Source: RYN-133 sp963754285 (GTDB lineage Bacteria > Actinomycetota > Actinomycetes > Mycobacteriales > Jatrophihabitantaceae). From it: a DNA stretch of 64,000 nucleotides. Position numbers and translations under genes: made by a program. Below the pieces are notes generated by a model, which saw only the letters and a program-made list of their open reading frames with translations, had not been told where the DNA came from and did no database searches. Below, in pieces: positions 34,667-42,871 of this stretch (positions within the stretch are counted from its first letter, which is position 1; the number at the start of each line of letters is the position of its first letter). Location of the stretch: assembly GCA_963754285.1 (NCBI GenBank), contig CAVWFN010000001.1:29123-93122 (forward strand), written 5' to 3'.

Positions 34667-35434
34667 ATGCTGCTCGCCATCGACATCGGCAACACCAACA
34701 CCGTCCTCGGCGTCTTCGACGGGGAGAAGCTCGAACGCTCGTGGCGGATCAAGACCGATGCGCGCACGACTGCCGACGAACTCGCGCTGACCTTCCGCGG
34801 CCTGCTCACCGATCACGAGATCGACAGCGTCGCCGCCTGTTCGACGGTGCCGGCGGCGTTGCGCGAGCTGCGCGCGATGCTCGACGACTACTACCCGAAC
34901 CTGCCGACCGTGCTTGTCGAACCCGGGATCCGTACGGGCGTGAGCCTGCAGTACGAGAACCCGAAGGAGGTCGGCGCCGACCGCATCGTCAACACGCTTG
35001 CCGCGCACCATCTCGTCGGGGACCGACCGGCGATCGTCGTCGACTTCGGCACGACGACGAACTTCGACGTCGTGAACGAGCGGGGCGACTTCCTCGGCGG
35101 GGCGCTCGCGCCGGGGATCGAGATCTCGCTGGACGCGCTCGCCGCCCGGGCGGCGCAGCTGCGCAAGGTCGAGCTGATCGAACCACGCGGGCCGATCGGC
35201 AAGAGCACCGTCGAGGCGCTGCAGTCAGGAATCCTGTACGGCTTCGCCGGCCAGGTCGACGGTCTGGTGCGCCGTCTGGCCCGCGTGCTGGCGCCCGATC
35301 GTCCCGACGAGGTCGAGGTGATCGCCACGGGCGGTCTCGCGCGCTACATCATCGACCACTGCGAGACGGTCACCCGCCACGAACCCGATCTGACCCTGCT
35401 CGGCCTGCGCCTCGTCTACGAGCGCAACACCTGA
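34667..35434 (+). CDS. coaX: type III pantothenate kinase
   Basis: CoaX phosphorylates pantothenate, the first CoA step, and is not feedback-inhibited by CoA. The ATP motif is LLAIDIGNTNTVLGVF; GADRIVNTLAAHH and VDFGTTTNFDVV are the other signatures. It follows panC after seven bases. The 255-residue length is normal. Confidence 0.96.
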   Translation: MLLAIDIGNTNTVLGVFDGEKLERSWRIKTDARTTADELALTFRGLLTDHEIDSVAACSTVPAALRELRAMLDDYYPNLPTVLVEPGIRTGVSLQYENPKEVGADRIVNTLAAHHLVGDRPAIVVDFGTTTNFDVVNERGDFLGGALAPGIEISLDALAARAAQLRKVELIEPRGPIGKSTVEALQSGILYGFAGQVDGLVRRLARVLAPDRPDEVEVIATGGLARYIIDHCETVTRHEPDLTLLGLRLVYERNT

Positions 35435-35435
35435 C

Positions 35436-35500
35436 GGTGGTCAGTTTCGGCCGCAGTGGTCAGTTGTGACTGACCACTGCGGCTCGAACTGACCACTATC
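35436..35500. repeat. repeat family C, copy 2
   Basis: Two direct units (GGTGGTCAGTT, GCAGTGGTCAGTT) are followed by two inverted units (CTGACCACTGCGG, ACTGACCACTATC). It starts two bases after the coaX stop and ends 14 bases before the next start, so it fills the whole gap. Confidence 0.85.
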
Positions 35501-35514
35501 AGTACGTTCGGGGT

Positions 35515-36432
35515 ATGGATCTCCGCATCTTCATCGAGCCGCAGCAGGGCGCCAGCTACACCGAGCAACTCCGCATCGCCAAGGCGACCGAGGAACTCGG
35601 CTTCGACGCGTTCTTCCGCTCCGACCACTTCCTGTCGATGGGTGACGGCGACGGGCTGCCCGGACCGACCGACTCATGGGTCACGCTCGGCGCGCTCGCC
35701 CGCGAGACGTCACGCATCCGCCTCGGCACGCTGGTCAACGCCGCGACCTTCCGGCTGCCCGGCCCGCTCGCGATCGCGGTCGCGCAGGTCGACGACATGA
35801 GCGGGGGACGAGCCGAACTCGGGCTCGGCACCGGCTGGTTCGGCACCGAGCACGCGGCCTACGGCATCCCGTTCCCGCCGGTGTCCGAACGGTTCGACCT
35901 CTTCAGCGAGCAGCTCGAGATCATCCACGGCCTCTGGACGACTCCGTCCGGCGAGACGTTCTCGTTCACCGGCGACCACTACACGCTCGAGGATTCGCCC
36001 GCCCTGCCCAAGCCGAAGCAGAGCCCGCATCCGCCGCTGATCCTCGGCGGCTCGGGCAAGAAGCGCAGCGCCGCCATGGCGGCGCGGTTCGCCGACGAGT
36101 ACAACGTCGGCTTCAAACGTGCCGAGACGGGCGCGATCTTCGACCGGGTGCGCGCCGCGGTGTCGGAGACCGGCCGCTCGTTGGTGTACTCGGTCGCCCA
36201 CACCGTGTGCGCCGGACGCGACGATGCCGAGGTGCAGCGTCGCGCCGATGCGATCGGACGCGAGGTCGACGAACTGCGCGAGACGAGCATCGCCGGGTCG
36301 CCGGCCGAGATCGTCGACCGCATCGGCGAGTTCGCCGGGCTCGGCGCGACGCGGGTCTACCTGCAGGTGCTCGACATCCACGACCTCGACCACCTCGAGC
36401 TCATCGCGGCCGAGGTCATGCCACAGGTCTGA
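35515..36432 (+). CDS. LLM-class F420-dependent oxidoreductase
   Basis: A 305-residue luciferase-like TIM-barrel protein. FRSDHFLSMGDGDGLPGPTDSWVTLGALA and LGTLVNAATFRLPGPLAIAVAQVDDMSGGRAELGLGTGW are typical of F420-dependent members, and PHPPLILGGSGKKR follows. The substrate is unknown. Its TGA directly abuts the stop of the convergent response regulator with no base between. Confidence 0.88.
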   Translation: MDLRIFIEPQQGASYTEQLRIAKATEELGFDAFFRSDHFLSMGDGDGLPGPTDSWVTLGALARETSRIRLGTLVNAATFRLPGPLAIAVAQVDDMSGGRAELGLGTGWFGTEHAAYGIPFPPVSERFDLFSEQLEIIHGLWTTPSGETFSFTGDHYTLEDSPALPKPKQSPHPPLILGGSGKKRSAAMAARFADEYNVGFKRAETGAIFDRVRAAVSETGRSLVYSVAHTVCAGRDDAEVQRRADAIGREVDELRETSIAGSPAEIVDRIGEFAGLGATRVYLQVLDIHDLDHLELIAAEVMPQV

Positions 36433-37053
36433 TCAGAGCCAGCCACGCGAGTCGGCGACGCGCATCGCTTCCAGCCGGTTGCGGGTGCCGGTCTTGGCGA
36501 TCGCCGCGGACAGGTAGTTGCGCACCGTCCCCTCGGACAGGAACAGCCGCCGCGCGATGTCGGCGACGGTCGCCCCGTCGCGCGCGGCGACCAGCACGTC
36601 GCGCTCGCGTCCGGTGAGCGGGGACGCTCCGCCCGCCAGGGTGGCCGCGGCAAGTGCCGGATCGACGACCCGCTCGCCGCTGTGCACGCGCCGAACGGCG
36701 TCGGCGAGCTGTTCGGCCTCGGTGTCCTTCACGACGAAGCCCAAGGCGCCCGACTCCATCGCCCGGCGCAGGTAGCCGGGCCGGCCGAACGTCGTCACGA
36801 TGATCACGCGACACGACGGCAGTTCACGTGTCAGCGCGGTCGCCGCCGCGATGCCGTCGACGCCGGGCATCTCGATGTCGAGCAGCGCGACGTCAGGACG
36901 GGCGTCAAGAGCCGCCGCCACGACTTCGTCGCCGCGCCCGACCTGCGCGACGACCTCGAAGTCGTTCTCGAGCTCGAGCAGGGCTGCCAGCGCGGATCGG
37001 ACGAGTGCCTGGTCGTCAGCGAGCAACAGCCGGATCCTGCCCGTCTCAGGCAT
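36433..37053 (-). CDS. NarL/LuxR-type response regulator
   Basis: The receiver domain has LLLADDQALVRSAL and the phosphorylated Asp in DVALLDIEMPGVDG, with KDTEAEQL later; the C-terminal LuxR helix-turn-helix is LTGRERDVLVAARDGATVADIARRLFLSEGTVRNYLSAAI. 206 residues. The ATG overlaps the end of the kinase gene by eight bases. It probably controls the ABC exporter encoded upstream in the same operon. Confidence 0.93.
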   Translation of the reverse strand: MPETGRIRLLLADDQALVRSALAALLELENDFEVVAQVGRGDEVVAAALDARPDVALLDIEMPGVDGIAAATALTRELPSCRVIIVTTFGRPGYLRRAMESGALGFVVKDTEAEQLADAVRRVHSGERVVDPALAAATLAGGASPLTGRERDVLVAARDGATVADIARRLFLSEGTVRNYLSAAIAKTGTRNRLEAMRVADSRGWL

Positions 37054-38185
37054 CGACGCTGGCCCGCTCCACCGGGATCGCGGCGAGCTCGGCACGCACC
37101 ACCCAGCCGTGCGTGGTCGCGTTCGCCGACACCGTGCCGCCGAGAGGTTCGAGCCGCTCCTGCAAACCCCGCAGGCCGTGACCGTCGCCGCGTGTGGCCG
37201 CCGCTCCCTGCCCGTTGTCGACGATCTCGATCCACCGCGGACCGACCGTGATGGTGCACGTGACCGCGCGCGAGTGCCGCACGACGTTGGTGACCGCTTC
37301 GCGCACGACCCAGCCGAACGGCTCGACGGCGTCGGCATCCACCGCGTCGATCGCGCCCGGCAGACGTGCGTCGATGCCCGATGCGCGCAGCACCTCGTGC
37401 GCGCTGGCCAGTTCGCCGGCGAGCGTGACTTCCCGGTAGCCGGCGACCGCGGCGCGTACTTCGCCGAGCGTGCGGCGCGACAGCTGCTCGACCGCCGCGA
37501 TCTCCTCCGCCGCACGGTCCGGATCGAGGCCGGCCAGTCTGCGTGCCAGCCCGGCCTTGACGGTGATCGTCGTGAGCGAATGCCCGAGCAGGTCGTGCAG
37601 GTCTCGCGCGATGCGCGATCGTTCGTTCTCCGCGGCCAGCCGAGCGACCTCGGCGCGAGCCGCGGTCAGCGCGATGTTGTTGCGGATGATCATGAAGAAA
37701 CCGAACATGGCGAACGCGACGAGGAACACGGTCAACCCCATGCTCCAGCCGAACTTTCCGCCCCAGCCGTGCACGTAGCGCGGGGCGAGCACGCACCCGA
37801 CGGTGATCACGCCGACGACCGGGATCGCCATGCGTCCTCGTGCCGCAACGGTCAGCACTGCGAGGTAGACGCAGAACACCAGCGCGTCACTGCGGGCGAG
37901 GAATCCTTCCGCGACCGTCAACGCGATCGCGGTCGCGTACAGCGTCCAGAACAGCCGCCGCCCGCACGTCGGATCCCAGCCGAGCGGCAGCGCCGTGAGG
38001 TACACGGCGGCGAACGCGGCCACGATGACGTAGCCGACGACCGCAGCCGTTCCGGTCGAGTGCTTGCTGACGCCGTCCACGGCCTGGCCTAGGTACACCA
38101 GCCAGAACGCCGGGAAGAAGTACCGGCGCCAGCCGGTTCCCCATGTCCGGCTGGCCTCGGCGAGAGTGGACTGCTCGTCGCTCAT
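37046..38185 (-). CDS. DesK/LiaS-like sensor histidine kinase
   Basis: About five membrane helices occupy residues 25-165; then the HisKA_3 motif ARDLHDLLGHSLTTITVKAGLA holds the phosphorylated His, and the ATPase domain has VREAVTNVVRHSRA and DGHGLRGLQERLEPLGG. No large extracellular sensor is seen, so the signal is probably sensed in the membrane, as for kinases linked to exporters. ATG 38185, 379 residues. Confidence 0.92.
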   Translation of the reverse strand: MSDEQSTLAEASRTWGTGWRRYFFPAFWLVYLGQAVDGVSKHSTGTAAVVGYVIVAAFAAVYLTALPLGWDPTCGRRLFWTLYATAIALTVAEGFLARSDALVFCVYLAVLTVAARGRMAIPVVGVITVGCVLAPRYVHGWGGKFGWSMGLTVFLVAFAMFGFFMIIRNNIALTAARAEVARLAAENERSRIARDLHDLLGHSLTTITVKAGLARRLAGLDPDRAAEEIAAVEQLSRRTLGEVRAAVAGYREVTLAGELASAHEVLRASGIDARLPGAIDAVDADAVEPFGWVVREAVTNVVRHSRAVTCTITVGPRWIEIVDNGQGAAATRGDGHGLRGLQERLEPLGGTVSANATTHGWVVRAELAAIPVERASVDA

Positions 38186-38211
38186 GCCTCGTCCCCCATG
38201 AACAGTGAGTG

Positions 38212-38967
38212 TCACACCTTGCGGGTGTCTCGGCGGTACGCCCACGTCGCGAAGACCGCGCCGGCGGCACTCCATGCCGCCATCACGACCCAGCCCTTGA
38301 CCCCCCACGGGCTGCCGGCACCGAGCCCGACGTGTCCTGCCTGCACGAGCCAGTAGGACGGCAGCAATTGGCAGAACTGGGTGAACAGGCCGCTGCCGGT
38401 TATCGGGAACCAGGTGCCGCCGAGGAAGGCCAGCAGGCCGACGCCACCACCGATGGCGGGGCCGACCGCGTCGTCGTTGAGCAGGTGACCTACGGCGATC
38501 CCGATCACCGCGAACGGGACGAGTGCAACGAGCACGTAGGCGGTCATCTCGAGCCATTCGCCGAAGGTCAGCCGGACGCCGAGCGAGATGCCGGCGGCGT
38601 ACAGCAGCACGATGCCGGAGATCGCCATGAGGTAGCTGGTGATGATCTTCGTGCGCAGATAGCTGCGCGGCGTCAACGGCGTGAGTCGCAGCATCCGGTT
38701 CCAGCCGATCGTGCGCTCAGCGGCTATCCGTGCCCCGCCCGAGAACACCGCCACCATCGCACCGAACGCGAGCAGGCCCACCATGTAGTACTGCGGAGCG
38801 AACAGGCCGGTCGGATGCGCCTTGCTGCCGCCGAAGTTGTGGTTGTTCTTGTTCGGTGCCGCGACCACGAAGTAGAAGACGAGCGGGAACAGCAGCGAGA
38901 AGATCATGCTCTGCCGGTTGCGGAACAGCCGCAGCAGTTCGTAACGGGTGTAGGTCAGCGAACTCAT
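38212..38967 (-). CDS. ABC-2 type exporter permease
   Basis: A 251-residue membrane protein with about six helices and the ABC-2 layout (SLTYTRYELLRLFRNRQSMIFSLLFPLVFYFV at the N-terminus, RTIGWNRMLRLTPLTPRSYL before the second helix). It overlaps the ATPase gene by four bases (ATGA) and works with it. The likely cargo is an antibiotic, lipid or peptide; sequence does not tell. Confidence 0.9.
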   Translation of the reverse strand: MSSLTYTRYELLRLFRNRQSMIFSLLFPLVFYFVVAAPNKNNHNFGGSKAHPTGLFAPQYYMVGLLAFGAMVAVFSGGARIAAERTIGWNRMLRLTPLTPRSYLRTKIITSYLMAISGIVLLYAAGISLGVRLTFGEWLEMTAYVLVALVPFAVIGIAVGHLLNDDAVGPAIGGGVGLLAFLGGTWFPITGSGLFTQFCQLLPSYWLVQAGHVGLGAGSPWGVKGWVVMAAWSAAGAVFATWAYRRDTRKV

Positions 38968-39929
38968 CGTTGTGCCTCCTCGGCGGGCTCGTCCTCGGCT
39001 TCGCCGGTCAGTTGCAGGAACGCCTCTTCCAGCCCCGCCCCCGCGACTTCGATGTCTCGCGCGTCCGGATAGGCGGGCAGGAAGGCCCGCAGGGCGGTGT
39101 CGGAGTCGGCGCAGTTGATGATCACGGCCTCGCCGTGTGTCTCGGCGTTGGTCACGCCCGGCAATGCGCCGATCGCGGCGAGGTCCGCGCCCGGCAGCGT
39201 TGCGCGGATCGTGCGCAAACCGACTGTCGCCTTGATCTCGGTGGACGGGCCGTCGGCGACGACGCGACCTCGGGACATGAGGATGATCCGGTCGGCATAG
39301 TCGTCGGCCTCCTCGAGGTAGTGCGTCGCGAACAACACCGTCTTGCCGCCGGTCGTGAAGTGCCGCATGGTCGCCCAGAAATCACGACGTGCTTCGACGT
39401 CCATCGCAACGGTCGGCTCGTCCAGCACGAGCAGGTCGGGATTGCCGACGATGCCGAGCGCGAAACGCAATCGCTGCGTCTGCCCACCCGAGAGCTTGTT
39501 CGTTCGGCGGTCGGTCAGATCGGTGATGCGGGTGAGCTCGATGACCTCGTCGACCGACATCGGGTTCGGGTAGAGGCTCGCGACCATCGCGAGCAGTTCG
39601 CGCACGGTGAGGTACTGCGCCACGCCGCCGACCTGCAGCATGCCGCCGATCAAACCCTTGGCAACCGCGCCCGCCGGCGTCTCGCCGAACACGCTCACGG
39701 CGCCGCCGTCGGGCTGCAACAAGCCGAGCATCATGTCGATCGTGGTCGACTTGCCCGCGCCGTTGGGTCCCAGCAGGGCCACTGTCTCGCCGGGCGCGAT
39801 GCTGATGTCGATCCCGCGCACCGCGTGCACGGGGCCGCCTTTGGTCCGGAAGGTCTTGGTGAGGCCGGTCAGGTCGATCCCGCCCGAACGGACGGCGCCG
39901 GGCCCGGCCTTGGATACCGCTGTGATCAT
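38964..39929 (-). CDS. ABC-2 type exporter ATP-binding protein
   Basis: Walker A LLGPNGAGKSTT, signature LSGGQTQRL, Walker B LLVLDEP and the switch His in VLFATHYLEEADDYA are present; the last 90 residues are the DrrA-type C-terminal extension. The ATG at 39929 gives 321 residues and heads the four-gene operon ATPase-permease-kinase-regulator. Such units typically serve self-resistance or envelope-stress export. Confidence 0.92.
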   Translation of the reverse strand: MITAVSKAGPGAVRSGGIDLTGLTKTFRTKGGPVHAVRGIDISIAPGETVALLGPNGAGKSTTIDMMLGLLQPDGGAVSVFGETPAGAVAKGLIGGMLQVGGVAQYLTVRELLAMVASLYPNPMSVDEVIELTRITDLTDRRTNKLSGGQTQRLRFALGIVGNPDLLVLDEPTVAMDVEARRDFWATMRHFTTGGKTVLFATHYLEEADDYADRIILMSRGRVVADGPSTEIKATVGLRTIRATLPGADLAAIGALPGVTNAETHGEAVIINCADSDTALRAFLPAYPDARDIEVAGAGLEEAFLQLTGEAEDEPAEEAQR

Positions 39930-40015
39930 GACTCGTACTCTTCCGTATCGCGTCGGTGGGGCGGCAGGGCTGACAATCGGCAATGCGGGCTGACATTCGT
40001 CATCGGCTGCGCCGC

Positions 40016-40021
40016 TAGGGT
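40016..40021 (+). promoter_or_regulatory. -10 box, likely leaderless lysS start
   Basis: TAGGGT lies four bases before the ATG and seven before the following in-frame GTG. The seven-base spacing favours the GTG at 40029 as the true start. Confidence 0.5.
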
Positions 40022-40025
40022 CGTC

Positions 40026-41522
40026 ATGGTGACGACCGGAGACGAGTACGACGACGAACTGCCCGAGCAGATGCGGGTACGGCGAGCGAAGTACGACCGG
40101 CTCATCGACGATCCCGAGCGGGCGCCGTTCCCCGTCAATGTCGCGCGCACCCATTCACTGAGCGAGATCCGCGCCGCCTACCCCGAGCTCGAGGCAGGCA
40201 CCGAGACCGACGACGAGGTCGGGGTGACCGGCCGGGTCATCTTCGTCCGCAACACCGGCAAGCTCTGCTTCGCGACGCTGCGCGAAGGCCCGGTCGAGCT
40301 GCAGGTCATGCTCTCGCGGGACGAGATCGGCGAGCAGGCGCTGTCGGACTGGAAGGCCGACGTCGATCTCGGCGATCTCGTGTTCGTCGCCGGCCGGGTC
40401 ATTTCATCGCGCCGCGGCGAGCTCTCGGTGCTGGCCAAGTCGTGGCGCATCACCGGCAAGGCGCTCCGTCCGCTGCCGGTCGCGCACAAGCCGCTCTCGG
40501 AGGAGACCCGGGTCAGGCAGCGCTATCTCGATTTGATCGTGCGTCCCGAGGCACGCGAGATGGTCGTGGCACGAGCGACGATCACGCGCTCCGTGCGCGA
40601 GACACTGCACCGACTCGGCTACCTCGAGGTCGAGACGCCAGTGCTCCAGGTGGTGCACGGCGGTGCCGCTGCCCGACCGTTCCACACGCACCTCAACGCG
40701 TTCGACCTCGACATGTCGCTGCGCATCGCGACCGAGCTGTCGCTGAAGAAGGCGATCGTCGGCGGCATCGAGAAGGTGTACGAACTCGGTCGGGTATTCC
40801 GCAACGAGGGGGTCGATTCCACCCATTCCCCGGAGTTCAGCGAGCTCGAGGCGTACGCCGCATACGCCGATTACGACGTGATGGCCGACTTCACGCGCCA
40901 GATCATTCTGGACGCGGCAGAAAGCGTCGGCGTAACGAAGCCGACAACACCCGACGGTGCCGAAATCGATCTGTTCGCACAATGGCGCTCGGTGGGCATT
41001 CACGAACTCGTCTCCGATGCCGTCGGCGAAACAGTTTCTGCCGCCACCGACGCCGCCGAACTGCGGCGACTGGCCGCTGCGAACGAGGTGCCGCTGCGCG
41101 ACGAGGTCGATGCGGGCGAGATCGTGCTCGAGCTCTACGAGAAGCTCGTCGAGCACACCCTCGTCCAGCCGACGTTCGTGCGCGACTATCCGGCGTCCGT
41201 GCGGCCCCTGACCCGCCGCCACCGTGACGACCCGCGACTGGCCGAGGCCTGGGACCTCGTGATCGGCGGCGTCGAGATCGGCGTCGCCTATTCCGAGCTC
41301 GTCGACCCGGTCGAGCAGCGCCGCACGCTCGTGGAGCAGTCGATCGCCGCGGCCAAGGGCGACCCGGAAGCCATGCAGCTCGACGAGGACTTCTTGCTCG
41401 CGCTCGAGCACGGGATGCCGCCATCCGGCGGCATGGGCATGGGCCTCGATCGACTGATCATGTTGCTTACCGGGAAGGGAATCCGGGAAACGATTCTGTT
41501 CCCGCTGATCAAGCCACTTTGA
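40026..41522 (+). CDS. lysS: lysine-tRNA ligase (class II)
   Basis: LysS charges tRNA-Lys. The N-terminal OB-fold (GVTGRVIFVRNTGKLCFATLREG) binds the anticodon; the class II core has motif 2 ELGRVFRNEGVDSTHSPEFSELEAY and motif 3 GMGMGLDRLIMLLTG. Length 498 is normal. Between motifs 2 and 3 codon use is less GC-rich than elsewhere (about 40900-41050). The annotated frame could be extended upstream through the ABC genes, which is an artefact. Followed by lsr2 and clpC, as in most actinobacteria. Confidence 0.95.
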   Translation: MVTTGDEYDDELPEQMRVRRAKYDRLIDDPERAPFPVNVARTHSLSEIRAAYPELEAGTETDDEVGVTGRVIFVRNTGKLCFATLREGPVELQVMLSRDEIGEQALSDWKADVDLGDLVFVAGRVISSRRGELSVLAKSWRITGKALRPLPVAHKPLSEETRVRQRYLDLIVRPEAREMVVARATITRSVRETLHRLGYLEVETPVLQVVHGGAAARPFHTHLNAFDLDMSLRIATELSLKKAIVGGIEKVYELGRVFRNEGVDSTHSPEFSELEAYAAYADYDVMADFTRQIILDAAESVGVTKPTTPDGAEIDLFAQWRSVGIHELVSDAVGETVSAATDAAELRRLAAANEVPLRDEVDAGEIVLELYEKLVEHTLVQPTFVRDYPASVRPLTRRHRDDPRLAEAWDLVIGGVEIGVAYSELVDPVEQRRTLVEQSIAAAKGDPEAMQLDEDFLLALEHGMPPSGGMGMGLDRLIMLLTGKGIRETILFPLIKPL

Positions 41523-41627
41523 CCCTTTGTCAGCGCGCATCTCGATAGCGAGTGCGCTACGCTTTGACCACTTTCGAGCGTCCGCACGCGCTCGATTCCC
41601 CGCGTCGTTTCACTGAAAGGCCGCCGG

Positions 41628-41954
41628 ATGGCCCAGGAACATTTTGTGCGGCTCGTCGACGACCTCACCGGTGCCGAAGCAGCCGAGACAGTCACCTTCG
41701 CCCTCGACGGGGCGCGGTACGAGATCGACCTCAGCGCCGACAACGCCGCGAAACTGCGCGACACGCTGAGCGTCTACATCGCCAACGGTCGCCGCACGCC
41801 ACTGCGCGGGAACGGCGGACCGAGGCGCAGCACGCGGGCCGACCGCGAGCAGACCGCGGCGATTCGCGAGTGGGCGCGCAACAACGGCTTCGCCATCGGC
41901 GACAAGGGACGCATCCCGACCAGCGCGATCGAGGCGTACCACCGCGCGCACTGA
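41628..41954 (+). CDS. lsr2: Lsr2-family nucleoid-associated protein
   Basis: Lsr2 binds AT-rich DNA and silences acquired genes, a functional analogue of H-NS. The N-terminal oligomerisation half (VRLVDDLTGAEAAETVTFALDGARYEIDLSADNAAKLRD) and the C-terminal DNA-binding part (IREWARNNGFAIGDKGRIPTSAIEAY, usually with RGR where KGR stands here) are both present. 108 residues. Located between lysS and clpC, the standard place. Confidence 0.95.
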   Translation: MAQEHFVRLVDDLTGAEAAETVTFALDGARYEIDLSADNAAKLRDTLSVYIANGRRTPLRGNGGPRRSTRADREQTAAIREWARNNGFAIGDKGRIPTSAIEAYHRAH

Positions 41955-41972
41955 GCGCCGGCGAAGCGACAC

Positions 41973-42686
41973 CTAGCGCAGGTAGGTGTCGAAGTACGCC
42001 TCGATGCGTGCCCAGGCATCCTTCGCGGCGTCAGGACGCGGCCCGACGTTCAGCACGCGCTCGATCGGCCGCAACGCCCGTGGCCCGACCATCTCGTCGT
42101 TGAGGAACGAGTGCCCGACGCCGGGATAGATCTTGAGATCGTGGGTGGTCCCGGCCGCGTTCAGGCCCTTCTCGACGCGCTTGGCCTGTCCGATCATCAA
42201 CGGATCACGGCCGCCGTAGCTCGCCACGATCGGGCACGCGTCCTGGAACACCTCGCGCGCATGTGCGGGCGCCTGCCCGTAGTTGGCCGCCGCGACGTCG
42301 AAACCGCGCGGCGCGGTGAGCAGGGCGAAGCCTCCGCCCATGCAGAACCCGATGATCCCGATCTTGTCGGTGGAATCGCTGGAGTCGGCAAGGTAGCGAC
42401 GGCCGGCGTCGATGTCGGCGATCGGCTTGCCCTTGCCACGGAACAGCGCTCGCATCGTGGTCACGATGCAGTGCCGCGGCCCGCCGTCGCTGAACAGGTT
42501 CAGCCCGAGCGTGAGGTAGCCGGCGGCGGCGAGTCGGTCGCAGTGGCGACGGAACTGGTCGTCGACACCGAACAGCTCGTGGATCGCGATCACCGCCGGC
42601 CACGGCCCGGTGCCGGGCGGCCTGGCCAGGTAGCCGCGCAGGTCGGCCGAACCACCCGGGACGGCGCCGATCGAGACGTCGGTCAT
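41973..42686 (-). CDS. dienelactone hydrolase family protein
   Basis: An alpha/beta hydrolase of 237 residues with the Cys nucleophile of dienelactone hydrolases in IGFCMGGGFALL, Glu in IAIHELFGVDDQ and His in YPGVGHSFLND. Dienelactone hydrolase acts in chlorocatechol breakdown, but many family members have other esterase roles. It lies alone between lsr2 and clpC and is convergent with lsr2. Confidence 0.88.
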   Translation of the reverse strand: MTDVSIGAVPGGSADLRGYLARPPGTGPWPAVIAIHELFGVDDQFRRHCDRLAAAGYLTLGLNLFSDGGPRHCIVTTMRALFRGKGKPIADIDAGRRYLADSSDSTDKIGIIGFCMGGGFALLTAPRGFDVAAANYGQAPAHAREVFQDACPIVASYGGRDPLMIGQAKRVEKGLNAAGTTHDLKIYPGVGHSFLNDEMVGPRALRPIERVLNVGPRPDAAKDAWARIEAYFDTYLR

Positions 42687-42721
42687 AGCTACCGAACCTA
42701 GCCGAGCAAGCCCGCGGCGTT

Positions 42722-42732
42722 CGCTCTAGGCG
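42722..42732. promoter_or_regulatory. candidate ClgR box upstream of clpC
   Basis: CGCTCTAGGCG agrees with the actinobacterial ClgR consensus CGCYNANRGCG at ten of eleven positions (T in place of A at the sixth). It lies 140 bp before the clpC start. ClgR activates clp genes in other actinobacteria, so the position is suitable, but one short match is weak. Confidence 0.35.
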
Positions 42733-42871
42733 GACGGGGGCATGGTTCGCCCGGCTTGTCCGTTGAGATGAACGATTGAAGTTCATTGGTCACCGTCGGC
42801 GACTACAGTCGTAGGTACCCGCACCCGATCTTTATAAGAACGTATGCATTGCGCGGAAGGGAGTTGCCGCA

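Noticed and set aside
38730..40025. 432-codon upstream extension of lysS
   Set aside because: It runs antisense through the ABC genes; LysS homology starts at 40026 and a -10 box lies just ahead of it.
41516..41577. Third full copy of repeat family B after lysS
   Set aside because: Only the left end ACTTTGACCCT is present; the expected right end is missing.
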